Shown piece by piece: positions 42,094 to 51,591 of a DNA stretch of 64,000 bases. This DNA comes from Peristeroidobacter soli (GTDB lineage Bacteria; Pseudomonadota; Gammaproteobacteria; Steroidobacterales; Steroidobacteraceae). Position 1 is the first letter of the stretch. Each line of letters opens with the position of its first letter. The position numbers and the translations under genes were made by a program. The notes beneath the pieces were generated by a model. That model was not told where the DNA came from, did not search any database, and worked only from the letters and a program-made list of their open reading frames with translations. The stretch lies in NCBI RefSeq assembly GCF_004138485.1, contig NZ_RYEV01000004.1, forward strand, positions 1,362,803-1,426,802. The letters run 5' to 3'.

Positions 42094-45000
42094 TTACTTC
42101 GACGAATCATCCGCAGCTCCGACAGCGCTCTGCACCGTCCAGCGACGCGGCCCGTACGGACGCGAGCGCGGCCAGACTTCATCGAGCGTGTCGCCTTCGT
42201 ACAGGCGACCATCGAGCATGACCCGGTCGATCTTCACCGAGTTGCGCAGATCCGCGAGCGGATCGGCATCCAGGATGACCAGATCGGCCAGCTTGCCGAC
42301 CGCGATCGACCCTAGATCGCGATCCAGTCCGAGGTATTGCGCGTTGCGAATGGTCGCCGCTTCCAGGACTTCGACGGGATCGAGCGCAAAACCGAACGTC
42401 CACATTTCCCAGTGCGTGCCGAGGCCCTGCTCCTGGCCATGCCCGCCGATGCCGACCCGGCCGCCGGCGCGCACGATGTCCTTCACCGCTTCGACGGAAA
42501 ACACCGCCGGATACTCCGACAGCGGACGCTGCGTCTGATTTTTCTTGCGCATCAGCTGATCCCAGCGAACCCAGCGCTGTTGTTTTGGATCTTCAGTCAG
42601 ATGCTCGCGCGACAGGAAATATTCCAGCACGTACAGCCCCTGCCCCGGCGTGATCAGCTCCGGGTTGTAGACCACGCCCGAGCGCGCCAGGAACTGGATG
42701 ACATCCGAGTACAAAGGAATATCCAGGATGGGATGCTCCCAGGCCGTCTGTCCGTCCATGACCATGCTCAGATCGTAGGCGAAATCCATGCCTTCGCCGG
42801 TGACGAGCACATCGCCGCGCCGGCGCGCGACCTCACTGACCCACTGACGCTGTGCGCGCCGGGGCTGGTAATACTGCTTCAGACCGTGCGCGCCCCAGGT
42901 TTGCAGCCGATCGGCAACGCGATTCGCATGAGCCAGATTTTCCAGCGCCATCGTGCCGCGGGCACCGACGATGACTTCGCCAGTGCTATACAACCTCGGG
43001 CCAATCAATTTTCCAGCCGCAGTGAGATCGGCCGCGGGAAAGACCAGCTGCGATGCTGCCGCTGGATCGAACGTCGTGGTCACTCCATAAGCCAGATAGT
43101 TGGCCGACTCGGCCCGATGCGGAGGCACGATCTCGCCGTCCAACGCGCCCGAATGATGATGGGCATGCACATCGATGAGGCCGGGAATGACGGTCTTGCC
43201 GCTCAGATCGATGACTCGATCCGCCTTGCCGAGGGCAACCTCGCCGACGCCCACGATGCGATTGCCCCGAATCAGGATCGTGCCGCGATCGATGACCTTC
43301 CGATTGTCGAGCGTCACGATGCGGGCGTTGGTCAGCGCGATCGTGCCGTGCGGCTTGTCACGTGGCAGTCGCAGGTCGAGCGGCCACTCGCGAGCAACCT
43401 TGCCACTGGAGTCGAGCTCGTAGGCACGCGGTCCGCGAACAAAGACCAGCTTTCCCTGCGAATTCCAACGAGGAAAGAATCCACCGCTCGGACCGATCTC
43501 TCGCACGCCGGAGTTCGGCGCAAGACGATCGATGAATGGCGCGGTCGTGCCGGAGCTCGAAGGCAACGCTGCCAGATACACGGTCTCGGCGGCACCAAAC
43601 GCAATGACTTTTCCGTCCGGCGACAACTGCGCGTCGGAGATATTTTCAAACGTCGCGTGCGTCTTGCCGTCGCTGCCATCGGGCCGGACGGAGCGCAACG
43701 CCGTCGACGCCGCGGGCGACGACTTCATATCCTCCGCCGTCGCCTGAGTCATGAAGTAGATGCGGCCCTCACTCGAGTAGCTCGCGCGAATGTACTCCTC
43801 ACCCGCTGGAATGATGCGAGCGACCGTTTGCATCTCGCCGCCAGCGACAGGAAGCCGCACCAGCTCATTCCATGGCGTGCGAGCCGTGCCTTCTCCGCGA
43901 AGCGCGCTCCCAGAGCCGCGGGTGACGACGATCTCGCGCCCGTCCGGACTCCAAACGGGATTCAAATACTCACTCGCAATGGTAGTGAGCCGCTGCGGCT
44001 GCCCGCCCGATGCCGGGATTCGCCACACATGGCCGCCGACTTCATCGCTCCAGGTGGTGTATGCGATGGACTTGCCATCCGGGGACCACGCCGGCGACAG
44101 CTCGACCGTCACCGCTTCGCTCGCACCGGCCGGCGTCAACCGCCTCGGCTTGCCGCCCTTGCGATCTTGCAGCCAGAGTGCCCCCGCTGCTTCGAACACC
44201 AACGATCTTCCATCCGGCGACAGTGACGGCCACCGCGGAAACTTCACATCGAACGAATCGTCAGCCACACGGAACGACGGCCGGACCTGCTCGGAAATCT
44301 CACGCTTCACTTGCGCACGGAACGCAATCGTCTCGACGCGCTTATCCGCCACGTACCCGCGTCGCAGCTGGCCGCCTTCGGAATAAACGATCGACTGACT
44401 GTCGCGCGCCCAGGAATAACCCGGCAGCAGGCGGATCTGATACATCGTGTGGGTTTCGAGCTGATCGGGCGTCAACGCGTCGATCGCCAGCCGCTCTTCT
44501 CCGGTCTCGAGACTGCGCAACCACAGACCGGTGCGTTGTGAGTATTCGACGTTGTTATGCCGCGTGACGCCGCCAGGCACGCGCCGCGCGTAAGCGAGCC
44601 ACTTGCCGTCGGGAGAAATCGATGGCGCGAAAGGATAGAACGGCTCGCGGTGATAGTAGCGTCGCGCGGCGGTCTCGCTCACCACCTGATCGATGCCGGT
44701 CGTCATATCGATCCGGCGAATCTCGTGCTTCGTGCCGATCTTGTAGTAACCCTCGGCGATCACCGGCAGCGAGCTGCTGTGGTAATAGACGAAGCGTCCA
44801 TCCGGCGACACGGAGGGGCTGTCGACCAGCGTATTCCTCGAGGTGGCCAACTCGACCGGCGCACCGCCCTCCAGCGGAAATTTCCAGAGCCGATTGGTTC
44901 GACTCCACGGCCCCATCGAATGTGGGTAGTAACGTACGGCGACGATGGCCTTGCCGTCGGGAGACCACGCGGGCTCGGCAACAGGTGTATCGAGATCGGC

Positions 45001-45417
45001 GAACACCTGCCGCGGATTGCGACCGTCGGCATCCATCACCCACAGATTGTTCTGACCGCCGCGATCGGAGACAAATGCAATCCGCCGGCCGTCCGGCGAG
45101 AACTTCGGGTGATAGTTGAGCGCGATGCCGCTGTTCTGAGTGAGACATTGCGCCTCGCCTCCGCCCACCGGCACGCGATACACCTGCGATAGCAGATCGA
45201 ACACCAGCCACCGGCCATCGGGCGAAATGTCGACCGACATGCCGGTGCCTTCGGTGGTGGCGAACTCGATGGTGCGCGTCTTGCCTCGCGGCTGCGTCAC
45301 GTCCCAATTGGCGAAGCCGATCTCGGTATCGGCATGCGTCGGATTCGACGCCCATACCAGACTGGCGCAGCAGGCCAAAGCCCGAAACGCGCGACGCAAA
45401 CGGATTGCTCGACTCAC
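42094..45417 (-). CDS. Periplasmic amidohydrolase with N-terminal TolB-like beta-propeller
   Basis: About 1107 aa from a GTG at 45417, behind TGGAG; an in-frame TTG at 45441 is less likely. The signal peptide ends around THADTE. Repeated SPDGR/SPDGK blades form the propeller (about residues 50-690). The C-terminal amidohydrolase domain begins at GKTVIPGLIDVHAHHH (metal-binding HxH), with later His residues in AWEHPIL and GIGGHGQ and ends in LADLVILDADPL. Related fused proteins hydrolyse amide bonds of small peptides or N-acyl compounds. It is the last gene of the acylase-TonB-M24-M16 unit. Confidence 0.87.
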   Translation of the reverse strand: MSRAIRLRRAFRALACCASLVWASNPTHADTEIGFANWDVTQPRGKTRTIEFATTEGTGMSVDISPDGRWLVFDLLSQVYRVPVGGGEAQCLTQNSGIALNYHPKFSPDGRRIAFVSDRGGQNNLWVMDADGRNPRQVFADLDTPVAEPAWSPDGKAIVAVRYYPHSMGPWSRTNRLWKFPLEGGAPVELATSRNTLVDSPSVSPDGRFVYYHSSSLPVIAEGYYKIGTKHEIRRIDMTTGIDQVVSETAARRYYHREPFYPFAPSISPDGKWLAYARRVPGGVTRHNNVEYSQRTGLWLRSLETGEERLAIDALTPDQLETHTMYQIRLLPGYSWARDSQSIVYSEGGQLRRGYVADKRVETIAFRAQVKREISEQVRPSFRVADDSFDVKFPRWPSLSPDGRSLVFEAAGALWLQDRKGGKPRRLTPAGASEAVTVELSPAWSPDGKSIAYTTWSDEVGGHVWRIPASGGQPQRLTTIASEYLNPVWSPDGREIVVTRGSGSALRGEGTARTPWNELVRLPVAGGEMQTVARIIPAGEEYIRASYSSEGRIYFMTQATAEDMKSSPAASTALRSVRPDGSDGKTHATFENISDAQLSPDGKVIAFGAAETVYLAALPSSSGTTAPFIDRLAPNSGVREIGPSGGFFPRWNSQGKLVFVRGPRAYELDSSGKVAREWPLDLRLPRDKPHGTIALTNARIVTLDNRKVIDRGTILIRGNRIVGVGEVALGKADRVIDLSGKTVIPGLIDVHAHHHSGALDGEIVPPHRAESANYLAYGVTTTFDPAAASQLVFPAADLTAAGKLIGPRLYSTGEVIVGARGTMALENLAHANRVADRLQTWGAHGLKQYYQPRRAQRQWVSEVARRRGDVLVTGEGMDFAYDLSMVMDGQTAWEHPILDIPLYSDVIQFLARSGVVYNPELITPGQGLYVLEYFLSREHLTEDPKQQRWVRWDQLMRKKNQTQRPLSEYPAVFSVEAVKDIVRAGGRVGIGGHGQEQGLGTHWEMWTFGFALDPVEVLEAATIRNAQYLGLDRDLGSIAVGKLADLVILDADPLADLRNSVKIDRVMLDGRLYEGDTLDEVWPRSRPYGPRRWTVQSAVGAADDSSK

Positions 45418-45473
45418 ATGAACTCCAGTCAGCGACGACAAATTGTCACTGGCGCAGGAACGGTTGTTACCAA

Positions 45474-48254
45474 TCAGCGAACGACAGCTCCGGTCGCATC
45501 GATGACCTGCACCGTCCCCAGTTGCAAAGCCCGCACCTCGGTCTCGATCTTCGCCAGGTCACCTTGAATCAACCAGGTGAGCGCTTCGGGTTGCAGCAGC
45601 CTGGCAGCGGCTGCGCTCAGCTGCGGTGGCGAGAGCGCCGCCAGCTGCGTGACGTAATTCTTCACGTGATCCTCTGGCAATCCGTTGACCAGCATCTCCG
45701 TGTAGGTACTGGCCCAATCGCTCAATGTTTCATTCTTTCCGGCCAGCGACAGCGTCAGCCCGTCGCGGGCGAACTGAATCTCGCTTGCAGTCGGCGGGCG
45801 CGGCCCCCGCACGGCGCGCAACTCTTCGAGGATCTCTTGAATGGCAGGTGCGGTCTTGTCCGTCTGCACGGGCGCTTCGACCATCAGCGTGCCGCCGCTG
45901 CGAGCGCCATTGAGCATGGAGCGCGCTACATAAGCCCAGTGCTTGTCTTCACGAAGATTCAAGTTGAGCCGCGAAATGAAGGTGCCGCCCAGCACTGCGT
46001 TCACGATCTCGAATGCCGGATAGTCGGGCGCATTGCGGGCGGCGGCCGGGGAACCTGCCATGATCAAAGACTGGGTGGCGCCCGGGCGGTCGACCAGAAA
46101 AACGCGCGCCTGACTCGGCGATGCCACGACAGCAACAGGCTTCGTCGGCAATGCTTCCGCCGGTGCTCGCCACGCGCCGAGGTGCTGCTCGAGGACGGCC
46201 GCGAGTTGGGTGAGCGTCGTGTCGCCAACGACCAGCAACGTCGCATTGTCGGGGCGCACCCAGCGACGATAGAACGCTTGCACGTCAGCCTGCCGCAACG
46301 CTCGGATGGACGATTCGGTACCGCTGCCGGTGGCGCCCGTCGCATAGGGATGATCGACGCCGTAAATCTGTCGCGGCAGCAGACGCATCGCCAGCCCTCG
46401 CGAGTCCGCTTGCTCGCGCGCAATGGTTGCAAGGCGCGCCGCTTTCAGCTGATCCAATGCGCTTTCGGCAAACACCGGTTGCAACAGAATGTCACCGAAC
46501 AGCGCTAACGAGGCGCCCAGTTGCGGCGACAATGCGCTCAGGCTGAGGACCGACGCATCGAGCGACGAAGAAACATCGATTTGCGCACCGAGCGCGGCGG
46601 CATGCTGCGCGATCTGCAGAGCGCTCTGCTTGCGAGTGCCCTCTCTCAGCATGTCGAGAGCAACCGACGCGGTGCCGGGCGCTGCCTGCGCATCGGCTGC
46701 GTGGCCGATGTTCATGATCAACCTGATATCCACGGCAGGAACGTCGTGACGCTCCGCCAATGCAACCTGCAAGCCGTTGGACAAGGTCATGCGCTGAAGC
46801 GCACTCAAGCGGGGGACGGACGGCGCCCCTGGCCCCGGCAACTTGCTGCGATCGACGTGACTCGGCGTTGTTTCATACTTAGGTGTGGTCCGGGCTTCCA
46901 ACACCAACGCGCCGTCCGTCAGCCACTGCCGGGCGACGCTCCGCAGAGTCTCGGGCGTGGCACCTCGAATCCATTGCAGACGCGTATCGTGGAAGTCAGG
47001 TGAGCCTGCATACAGCTCTCCCAACCCCAGCAGCATCATCTTGCCGTTGCGAGCAACGCCATTGACCCTTTGAATGGCCTGCACGTAGCGGGCGTAGCTC
47101 ATCGTCACCGCCCGCTGCACTTCGGCAGCGGAGGGTCCGTCGCGTAACAGCCGCGACATCTCATCGTCGAGCGCGGCTTCGATAGTCCGTGGTTCGACGC
47201 CCTCTCGGGCAGCGACCATGATCTGCAACTGCGCGCCGAGCTCGAACACCGTCACTTTGGCTTCGACGCCAGTCGCCAGCTTGTCGGTCTGCACCAGTCG
47301 CTGATAGAGACGACCGGTTTTCGGCTCGCCCAGAATGCTGGCGAGGACCTCGAGCGAGGCGTGCTCGCGCGTGGCATAGCCTGGAACATTCCAGATCTTA
47401 TATAGGCGGGGCTGCGGCACCTGGTCCTTGACCACCACACGTTGCTCGCCGCTCTGCTTCGCCACCCAGGCCGTGCGTCGTTCCAGTACGGGTCCGGGCG
47501 GCAGATCGCCGAAATACTCCTGCACCTTCGCGCGCACCTCGGCGGGATTGACCGCGCCGGCGATGACGATCACGGCGTTGGCCGCACCGTTGTAGTCCCG
47601 GAACCAACCACGCACGTCGTCGAGCGTGGCCGCGCCCAGATCTTCCATCGAGCCGAACTCGTTGTGTGAGTAAGGATGCTCGGGCGGATAAGTATGGGCG
47701 GCGATGATGCTATCGATCTTGCCGTAAGGCATGCCCTCGTATTCCCGCTTTTCGTTCTGGACCACGCCGCGCTGGACATCGAGCTTGGCCTGATCCGTGA
47801 CGCCCAGCAGCCGCCCCATGCGATCCGATTCCAGCCACAGGGTTCGATCCAGAGCCCCGGTCGGCACGGTCTGGTAATAGATCGTGTAGTCGCGCTTGGT
47901 CCAGCCGCTCATGTCGACGGCGCCGGCCTCACGCATCGGCCGGAAGAATTCTTCGTTGTGATTGTCCGAGCCCACGAACATCAAATGCTCGAACAGATGC
48001 GCGAAGCCGCCGCGCCCGGCGCGCTCTTCGCGACTGCCGGCGCGATACCAGACGCTGACCGCGACGATGTCCGCCTTGCGGTCCTCATGCACGATCAGCG
48101 TGAGGCCGTTCGGCAGGACCGAGCGTTCATAGGGAATCTGATTCGCCGTTGCCCGCGTCGACGCGAATGCGCCGAGCACGAGCAGCAGCACCAGAAGCAG
48201 CCCCTGGGTCAGGTCTGACTGTGAAACAACTTGCGTGGCACGTTGCAGAGACAC
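45474..48254 (-). CDS. M16-family zinc peptidase (two-domain, exported)
   Basis: 926 aa from a GTG at 48254 with GGGGGTCG upstream. A hydrophobic signal segment (LLLVLLLVLGAFA) precedes the peptidase. The inverted zinc motif HxxEH is His86-Glu89-His90 (FAHLFEH) and the third ligand lies in VVQNEKREYEG. A second M16 domain near residue 490 lacks the motif, as usual in pitrilysin-type pairs. It degrades small unfolded peptides. The start overlaps the M24 gene by 46 bp. Confidence 0.92.
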   Translation of the reverse strand: MSLQRATQVVSQSDLTQGLLLVLLLVLGAFASTRATANQIPYERSVLPNGLTLIVHEDRKADIVAVSVWYRAGSREERAGRGGFAHLFEHLMFVGSDNHNEEFFRPMREAGAVDMSGWTKRDYTIYYQTVPTGALDRTLWLESDRMGRLLGVTDQAKLDVQRGVVQNEKREYEGMPYGKIDSIIAAHTYPPEHPYSHNEFGSMEDLGAATLDDVRGWFRDYNGAANAVIVIAGAVNPAEVRAKVQEYFGDLPPGPVLERRTAWVAKQSGEQRVVVKDQVPQPRLYKIWNVPGYATREHASLEVLASILGEPKTGRLYQRLVQTDKLATGVEAKVTVFELGAQLQIMVAAREGVEPRTIEAALDDEMSRLLRDGPSAAEVQRAVTMSYARYVQAIQRVNGVARNGKMMLLGLGELYAGSPDFHDTRLQWIRGATPETLRSVARQWLTDGALVLEARTTPKYETTPSHVDRSKLPGPGAPSVPRLSALQRMTLSNGLQVALAERHDVPAVDIRLIMNIGHAADAQAAPGTASVALDMLREGTRKQSALQIAQHAAALGAQIDVSSSLDASVLSLSALSPQLGASLALFGDILLQPVFAESALDQLKAARLATIAREQADSRGLAMRLLPRQIYGVDHPYATGATGSGTESSIRALRQADVQAFYRRWVRPDNATLLVVGDTTLTQLAAVLEQHLGAWRAPAEALPTKPVAVVASPSQARVFLVDRPGATQSLIMAGSPAAARNAPDYPAFEIVNAVLGGTFISRLNLNLREDKHWAYVARSMLNGARSGGTLMVEAPVQTDKTAPAIQEILEELRAVRGPRPPTASEIQFARDGLTLSLAGKNETLSDWASTYTEMLVNGLPEDHVKNYVTQLAALSPPQLSAAAARLLQPEALTWLIQGDLAKIETEVRALQLGTVQVIDATGAVVR

Positions 48255-49387
48255 TCGACCCCCGATCCGGTCACCAAGAGCGGTTCGCTGATGACGATGC
48301 TGCCGCCATCGGCCCAGATCGCCGGCAGGAAATGAATGGTCGCGCCCGGCCGCAGTACCGTCATATCCCCGGCACGCAGGCTCGCGGTGAGCTCGCCCCC
48401 GGTCGGTGGAAACGCGATGCCGATGGAGTAGCCCGAGCGCGATTCCTTGGCGATGCCGTGACGACGCAGGATTCGCTGGGTTTCATCGCTCACCTGCCCG
48501 CAGGTCATGCCGGGCTCGATGAACCTCAGCATGTGATCGATCACTTCGAGCGCCACCGCTTCGAGCCGCAGCATCGTGGCCGACGGCTGACCGACCACGA
48601 CCGTGCGTCCCATCGGCACCTGATATCGCAAACGATTGCCCATCAATTCCAGATTGACCGTGGTCTGCGCAGCCAACGGCTGATCCGTCCATGGCAGATG
48701 CGGCGTATCCGCCCGAGCGCCCGACATCACCAATGCGGGAGTACTGCAGTAAACCCCGCCCGCCTCCGGCACGCCGCCGATTTGCGCGGCACATATTCTG
48801 GCGACCACATCGCATTCGCGCACGCCCGGGCGAATGGCTGAGATCGCCGCCTCCATGGCGGCTTCCAGCAAACGTGCCGCCTGACGCATCACCGCGATTT
48901 CCTGCGGCGACTTGATGAAGCGCACCCAGTTGACCAGATACGAGGCATCGACCAGCTCCGCTGCCGGCAGCGTCGCCGTCAGGATCTCGAAACTCGCCAC
49001 CGAAAAATAATAGGCCTGTTTTTCGATGCCGACGCGGCGCGGCTTCCAGCCACGCGACGCGATGGTCTGCGTGATGAAGCCGTAGGGCGTCTCGGCTTCG
49101 TTTTGAATCAGATGCTCCGGGTAGCCAATGATGTCGTCCGCGGACAGGCACGACGTCAGTCCCACGCCCCGCACATCCATGCGTCGCCCCACCCACGCCG
49201 GTGCACCGACTGCAGGCACCAGCAATACCTGCGGGGTGTAGAACGACCAGCCGTCATAGCCGCACAGGTAATAGATGTTGCACGGGTCCGTCACCATGAG
49301 CAGGTCGAGCCCGCGGCTCGCCATGACCGCGCGAATTTGAGCCAGGCGCGAGTCGAACTCGCGCTGCTCGAAGATAGGATGCGGCAA
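48209..49387 (-). CDS. M24-fold hydrolase of the creatinase/ectoine-hydrolase (DoeA) type
   Basis: 392 aa. The N-terminal creatinase domain (IRAVMASRGLDLLMV) and C-terminal pita-bread fold are recognisable, but the metal ligands of Xaa-Pro peptidases are missing: the Asp-containing segment reads VNLELMGNRLRYQVPMGR and the C-terminal Glu region reads SIVISEPLLVT. GYSIGIAFPPTGGE resembles creatinase and ectoine hydrolase, which work without metal. It probably hydrolyses a C-N bond in a small molecule rather than a peptide. The start is TTG 49387 behind GGGAGAG; it follows the TonB gene by 16 bp. Confidence 0.83.
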   Translation of the reverse strand: MPHPIFEQREFDSRLAQIRAVMASRGLDLLMVTDPCNIYYLCGYDGWSFYTPQVLLVPAVGAPAWVGRRMDVRGVGLTSCLSADDIIGYPEHLIQNEAETPYGFITQTIASRGWKPRRVGIEKQAYYFSVASFEILTATLPAAELVDASYLVNWVRFIKSPQEIAVMRQAARLLEAAMEAAISAIRPGVRECDVVARICAAQIGGVPEAGGVYCSTPALVMSGARADTPHLPWTDQPLAAQTTVNLELMGNRLRYQVPMGRTVVVGQPSATMLRLEAVALEVIDHMLRFIEPGMTCGQVSDETQRILRRHGIAKESRSGYSIGIAFPPTGGELTASLRAGDMTVLRPGATIHFLPAIWADGGSIVISEPLLVTGSGVECLCNVPRKLFHSQT

Positions 49388-49403
49388 CCGACTCTCCCTC
49401 GGT

Positions 49404-51530
49404 CTAGAAGCTGTAAGTCACCCGCCCCTTGATCAGGGACGGATAAGCGTAGGCGATGCCCAGATCGGGCGATCCATACTGCGACGTATAGATCTTCTCG
49501 TTGGTGATGTTCTGCGCGTTCAGCTCCAGCAACAGCTGCGGCGTCGCCTTGTAGGACATCCGCAGATCGAAGCGCGTGTAGGACGGCAGTTGATAAGTCC
49601 CCAAGGTGTTCACTTCACGCTCGCTGCGACTCACGACACCGCCGCCGAACGTCAGCGACTTCAGCGGTCCACCCAACACTTCATAGGTCGCGAACAGCGA
49701 GTAGGAATGGGCGGGCGATGCCGGCGGCGTCTGCCCGACCTCGGCCGGCCGCGCCGACTCCCTCACATCCACGTCGAGATAGGCATAGCTCGCCAGCAGG
49801 TTGAAGCCGGGGAAGATCTCGCCCTGAATCTCGGCCTCGATGCCGCTGTGGACCTGATCGCCGACGTTGATATAAGTGGCGGGCTGACCGGGCGCCACGA
49901 CGATCGACGATGCCGAATCGGTGCGTTCGATACGGAAGGCCGAGACGCTGTACTGCGCGCGCTGATCGGCGATCTTGCCCTTGAAGCCGACTTCGTATTG
50001 CACGCCGGTCTCCGGATTGACCGGCGTTCGATCGGCGCGCAACAGCGTGGCGTTGAATACGATGCCTTCGCTGTAGCTGAAGAAGACGTTGTGATTCTCG
50101 GCCAGCTTGTACACCAGGCCGGCGCGTGGGACCCACTGGTGGTCCTTGGCATCGTCGATGATGGTCGTGCGGCCGTAGGTGGTCGGCAGGTAGTCGTAGC
50201 GATTGCTCTCGATACGCGAGTAGCGCATGCCCAGCAACGCCGACAGACGTTCCAGCGGCTTGAAGTAGGCCATGGCCGTGACGCCGGAGAAGATCTGCTT
50301 GGTGGAGAAGAACTCGCCCGGCGCGGCCCGACGCGTGTTGACGAAGTCGAGCGGCTCGGGATTGAAAATATTGTCCGCGCCGATCGGCTGATTGGCGAAC
50401 GCATCCTGCATCAGCTCGTTGCGGCGCCAGTCGGCGCTCACCAGCACGCGCTGCTCGCGGCCCTGCCACTCGAACACCTGCTCGGCCGACGCATCGAAGC
50501 TCAGGTCTTCCTTGGTCTTGTATTCGATGGACGGATACTGAGTCGAATTGCCGTTGGCATCGGCCCCGAACAGATAGGTCGAGAAGTTCTCCATGCGGAT
50601 GCGCGAGTAACCGCTCTTGAACGACAGCTTGAGGCTGTCGGTCGCCATGTGGTCGACGCCGGCGAACACGAACGTGTTACTGCTGTCGATGTCGGCGGCG
50701 GTGGTGCCGTTGTTGGAGCTGCGCGGCACATCCGGCATGGTGTAAACGCCGTTGATGCGAATCAGCGGAAAGCCATCGCTGCTCGCGCCGGTGCGCTGGT
50801 CGTAATAGCCCTGCAGCAGTACGCTCGTGTCACCGAAACGGAAGCTCGCGCTCGGCGAGATCAACTTGCGATTGTCGCTGGTGTCGCGAATGAAGGTGTC
50901 GCTCTCCTGCCAGGCGGCGACTGCGCGCACGCTGACGACGTCGTTCAACGCCGTTTCGCCGTCCATCTGCACGCGCTGGAAATCGTAGCTGCCGAACTCA
51001 GCGCCGATGCGCGCGCCGGAGCGGCCGGTGGGCGCCTTGAGCACCCGATTGATGGTCGCGCCGTAATCCGATTCACCGTACAGCGAAGAAGCCGGGCCGC
51101 GCACGAACTCGACTCGATCCATGGCGAAGTAATCCAGATCCGACTCGGAGTCGGCGGACAGCCCGTTGATACGGAACGAACGATCCCGATTCACCTGGAA
51201 GCCGCGTGCAAACAAATTGGCTTGCGTGCCATCGCCGATGCCGAGCAACTCGATGCCGGGCGTATAAGCGACCACGCCCGCGGTATCGTTGATCGCCGCG
51301 ATATCCAGGAACTCCGAGGACATCACGGTGAGCGCCTGCGGCGTCTCGATGACGGGCAGCGACAATTTCGAGGCCGCGTTGGAAATTTCCGGCAGGAACT
51401 TGCGCTGCGCGGTGACGACGATGGTCTCGAGCTCGGTGGCGCTACTTTGCGCCAGGCTGATCGTCGGTGCAGCTGATACCCCGAGGCTCACGGCCAGCGC
51501 GGCGACGGGCGTTGAAATTCTAAACGTCAT
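49404..51530 (-). CDS. TonB-dependent receptor, ferrisiderophore-like
   Basis: 708 aa. A signal peptide ends at ISLAQ; LETIVVTAQRK, ETPQALTVMSSEFL, LFARGFQVNRD, VEFVRGPASSLYGESDYGATINRV and a C-terminal GRVTYSF follow. The plug resembles siderophore receptors (SIDEROPHORE/FhuA type), but its operon holds an acylase and peptidases, so a peptidic ligand or metal-peptide complex is possible. ATG at 51530 with GGAGA upstream. Confidence 0.9.
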   Translation of the reverse strand: MTFRISTPVAALAVSLGVSAAPTISLAQSSATELETIVVTAQRKFLPEISNAASKLSLPVIETPQALTVMSSEFLDIAAINDTAGVVAYTPGIELLGIGDGTQANLFARGFQVNRDRSFRINGLSADSESDLDYFAMDRVEFVRGPASSLYGESDYGATINRVLKAPTGRSGARIGAEFGSYDFQRVQMDGETALNDVVSVRAVAAWQESDTFIRDTSDNRKLISPSASFRFGDTSVLLQGYYDQRTGASSDGFPLIRINGVYTMPDVPRSSNNGTTAADIDSSNTFVFAGVDHMATDSLKLSFKSGYSRIRMENFSTYLFGADANGNSTQYPSIEYKTKEDLSFDASAEQVFEWQGREQRVLVSADWRRNELMQDAFANQPIGADNIFNPEPLDFVNTRRAAPGEFFSTKQIFSGVTAMAYFKPLERLSALLGMRYSRIESNRYDYLPTTYGRTTIIDDAKDHQWVPRAGLVYKLAENHNVFFSYSEGIVFNATLLRADRTPVNPETGVQYEVGFKGKIADQRAQYSVSAFRIERTDSASSIVVAPGQPATYINVGDQVHSGIEAEIQGEIFPGFNLLASYAYLDVDVRESARPAEVGQTPPASPAHSYSLFATYEVLGGPLKSLTFGGGVVSRSEREVNTLGTYQLPSYTRFDLRMSYKATPQLLLELNAQNITNEKIYTSQYGSPDLGIAYAYPSLIKGRVTYSF

Positions 51531-51591
51531 TGCAATCTCCCCATGGTTCTTTGGGAACGAACCGGCGGGTCCAGCGCCAGCTCATCAACAG

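Noticed and set aside
42337-44226. A 629-codon frame antisense to the propeller-amidohydrolase
   Set aside because: No domain recognised; the sense protein contains regular SPDG blades and metal-binding motifs.
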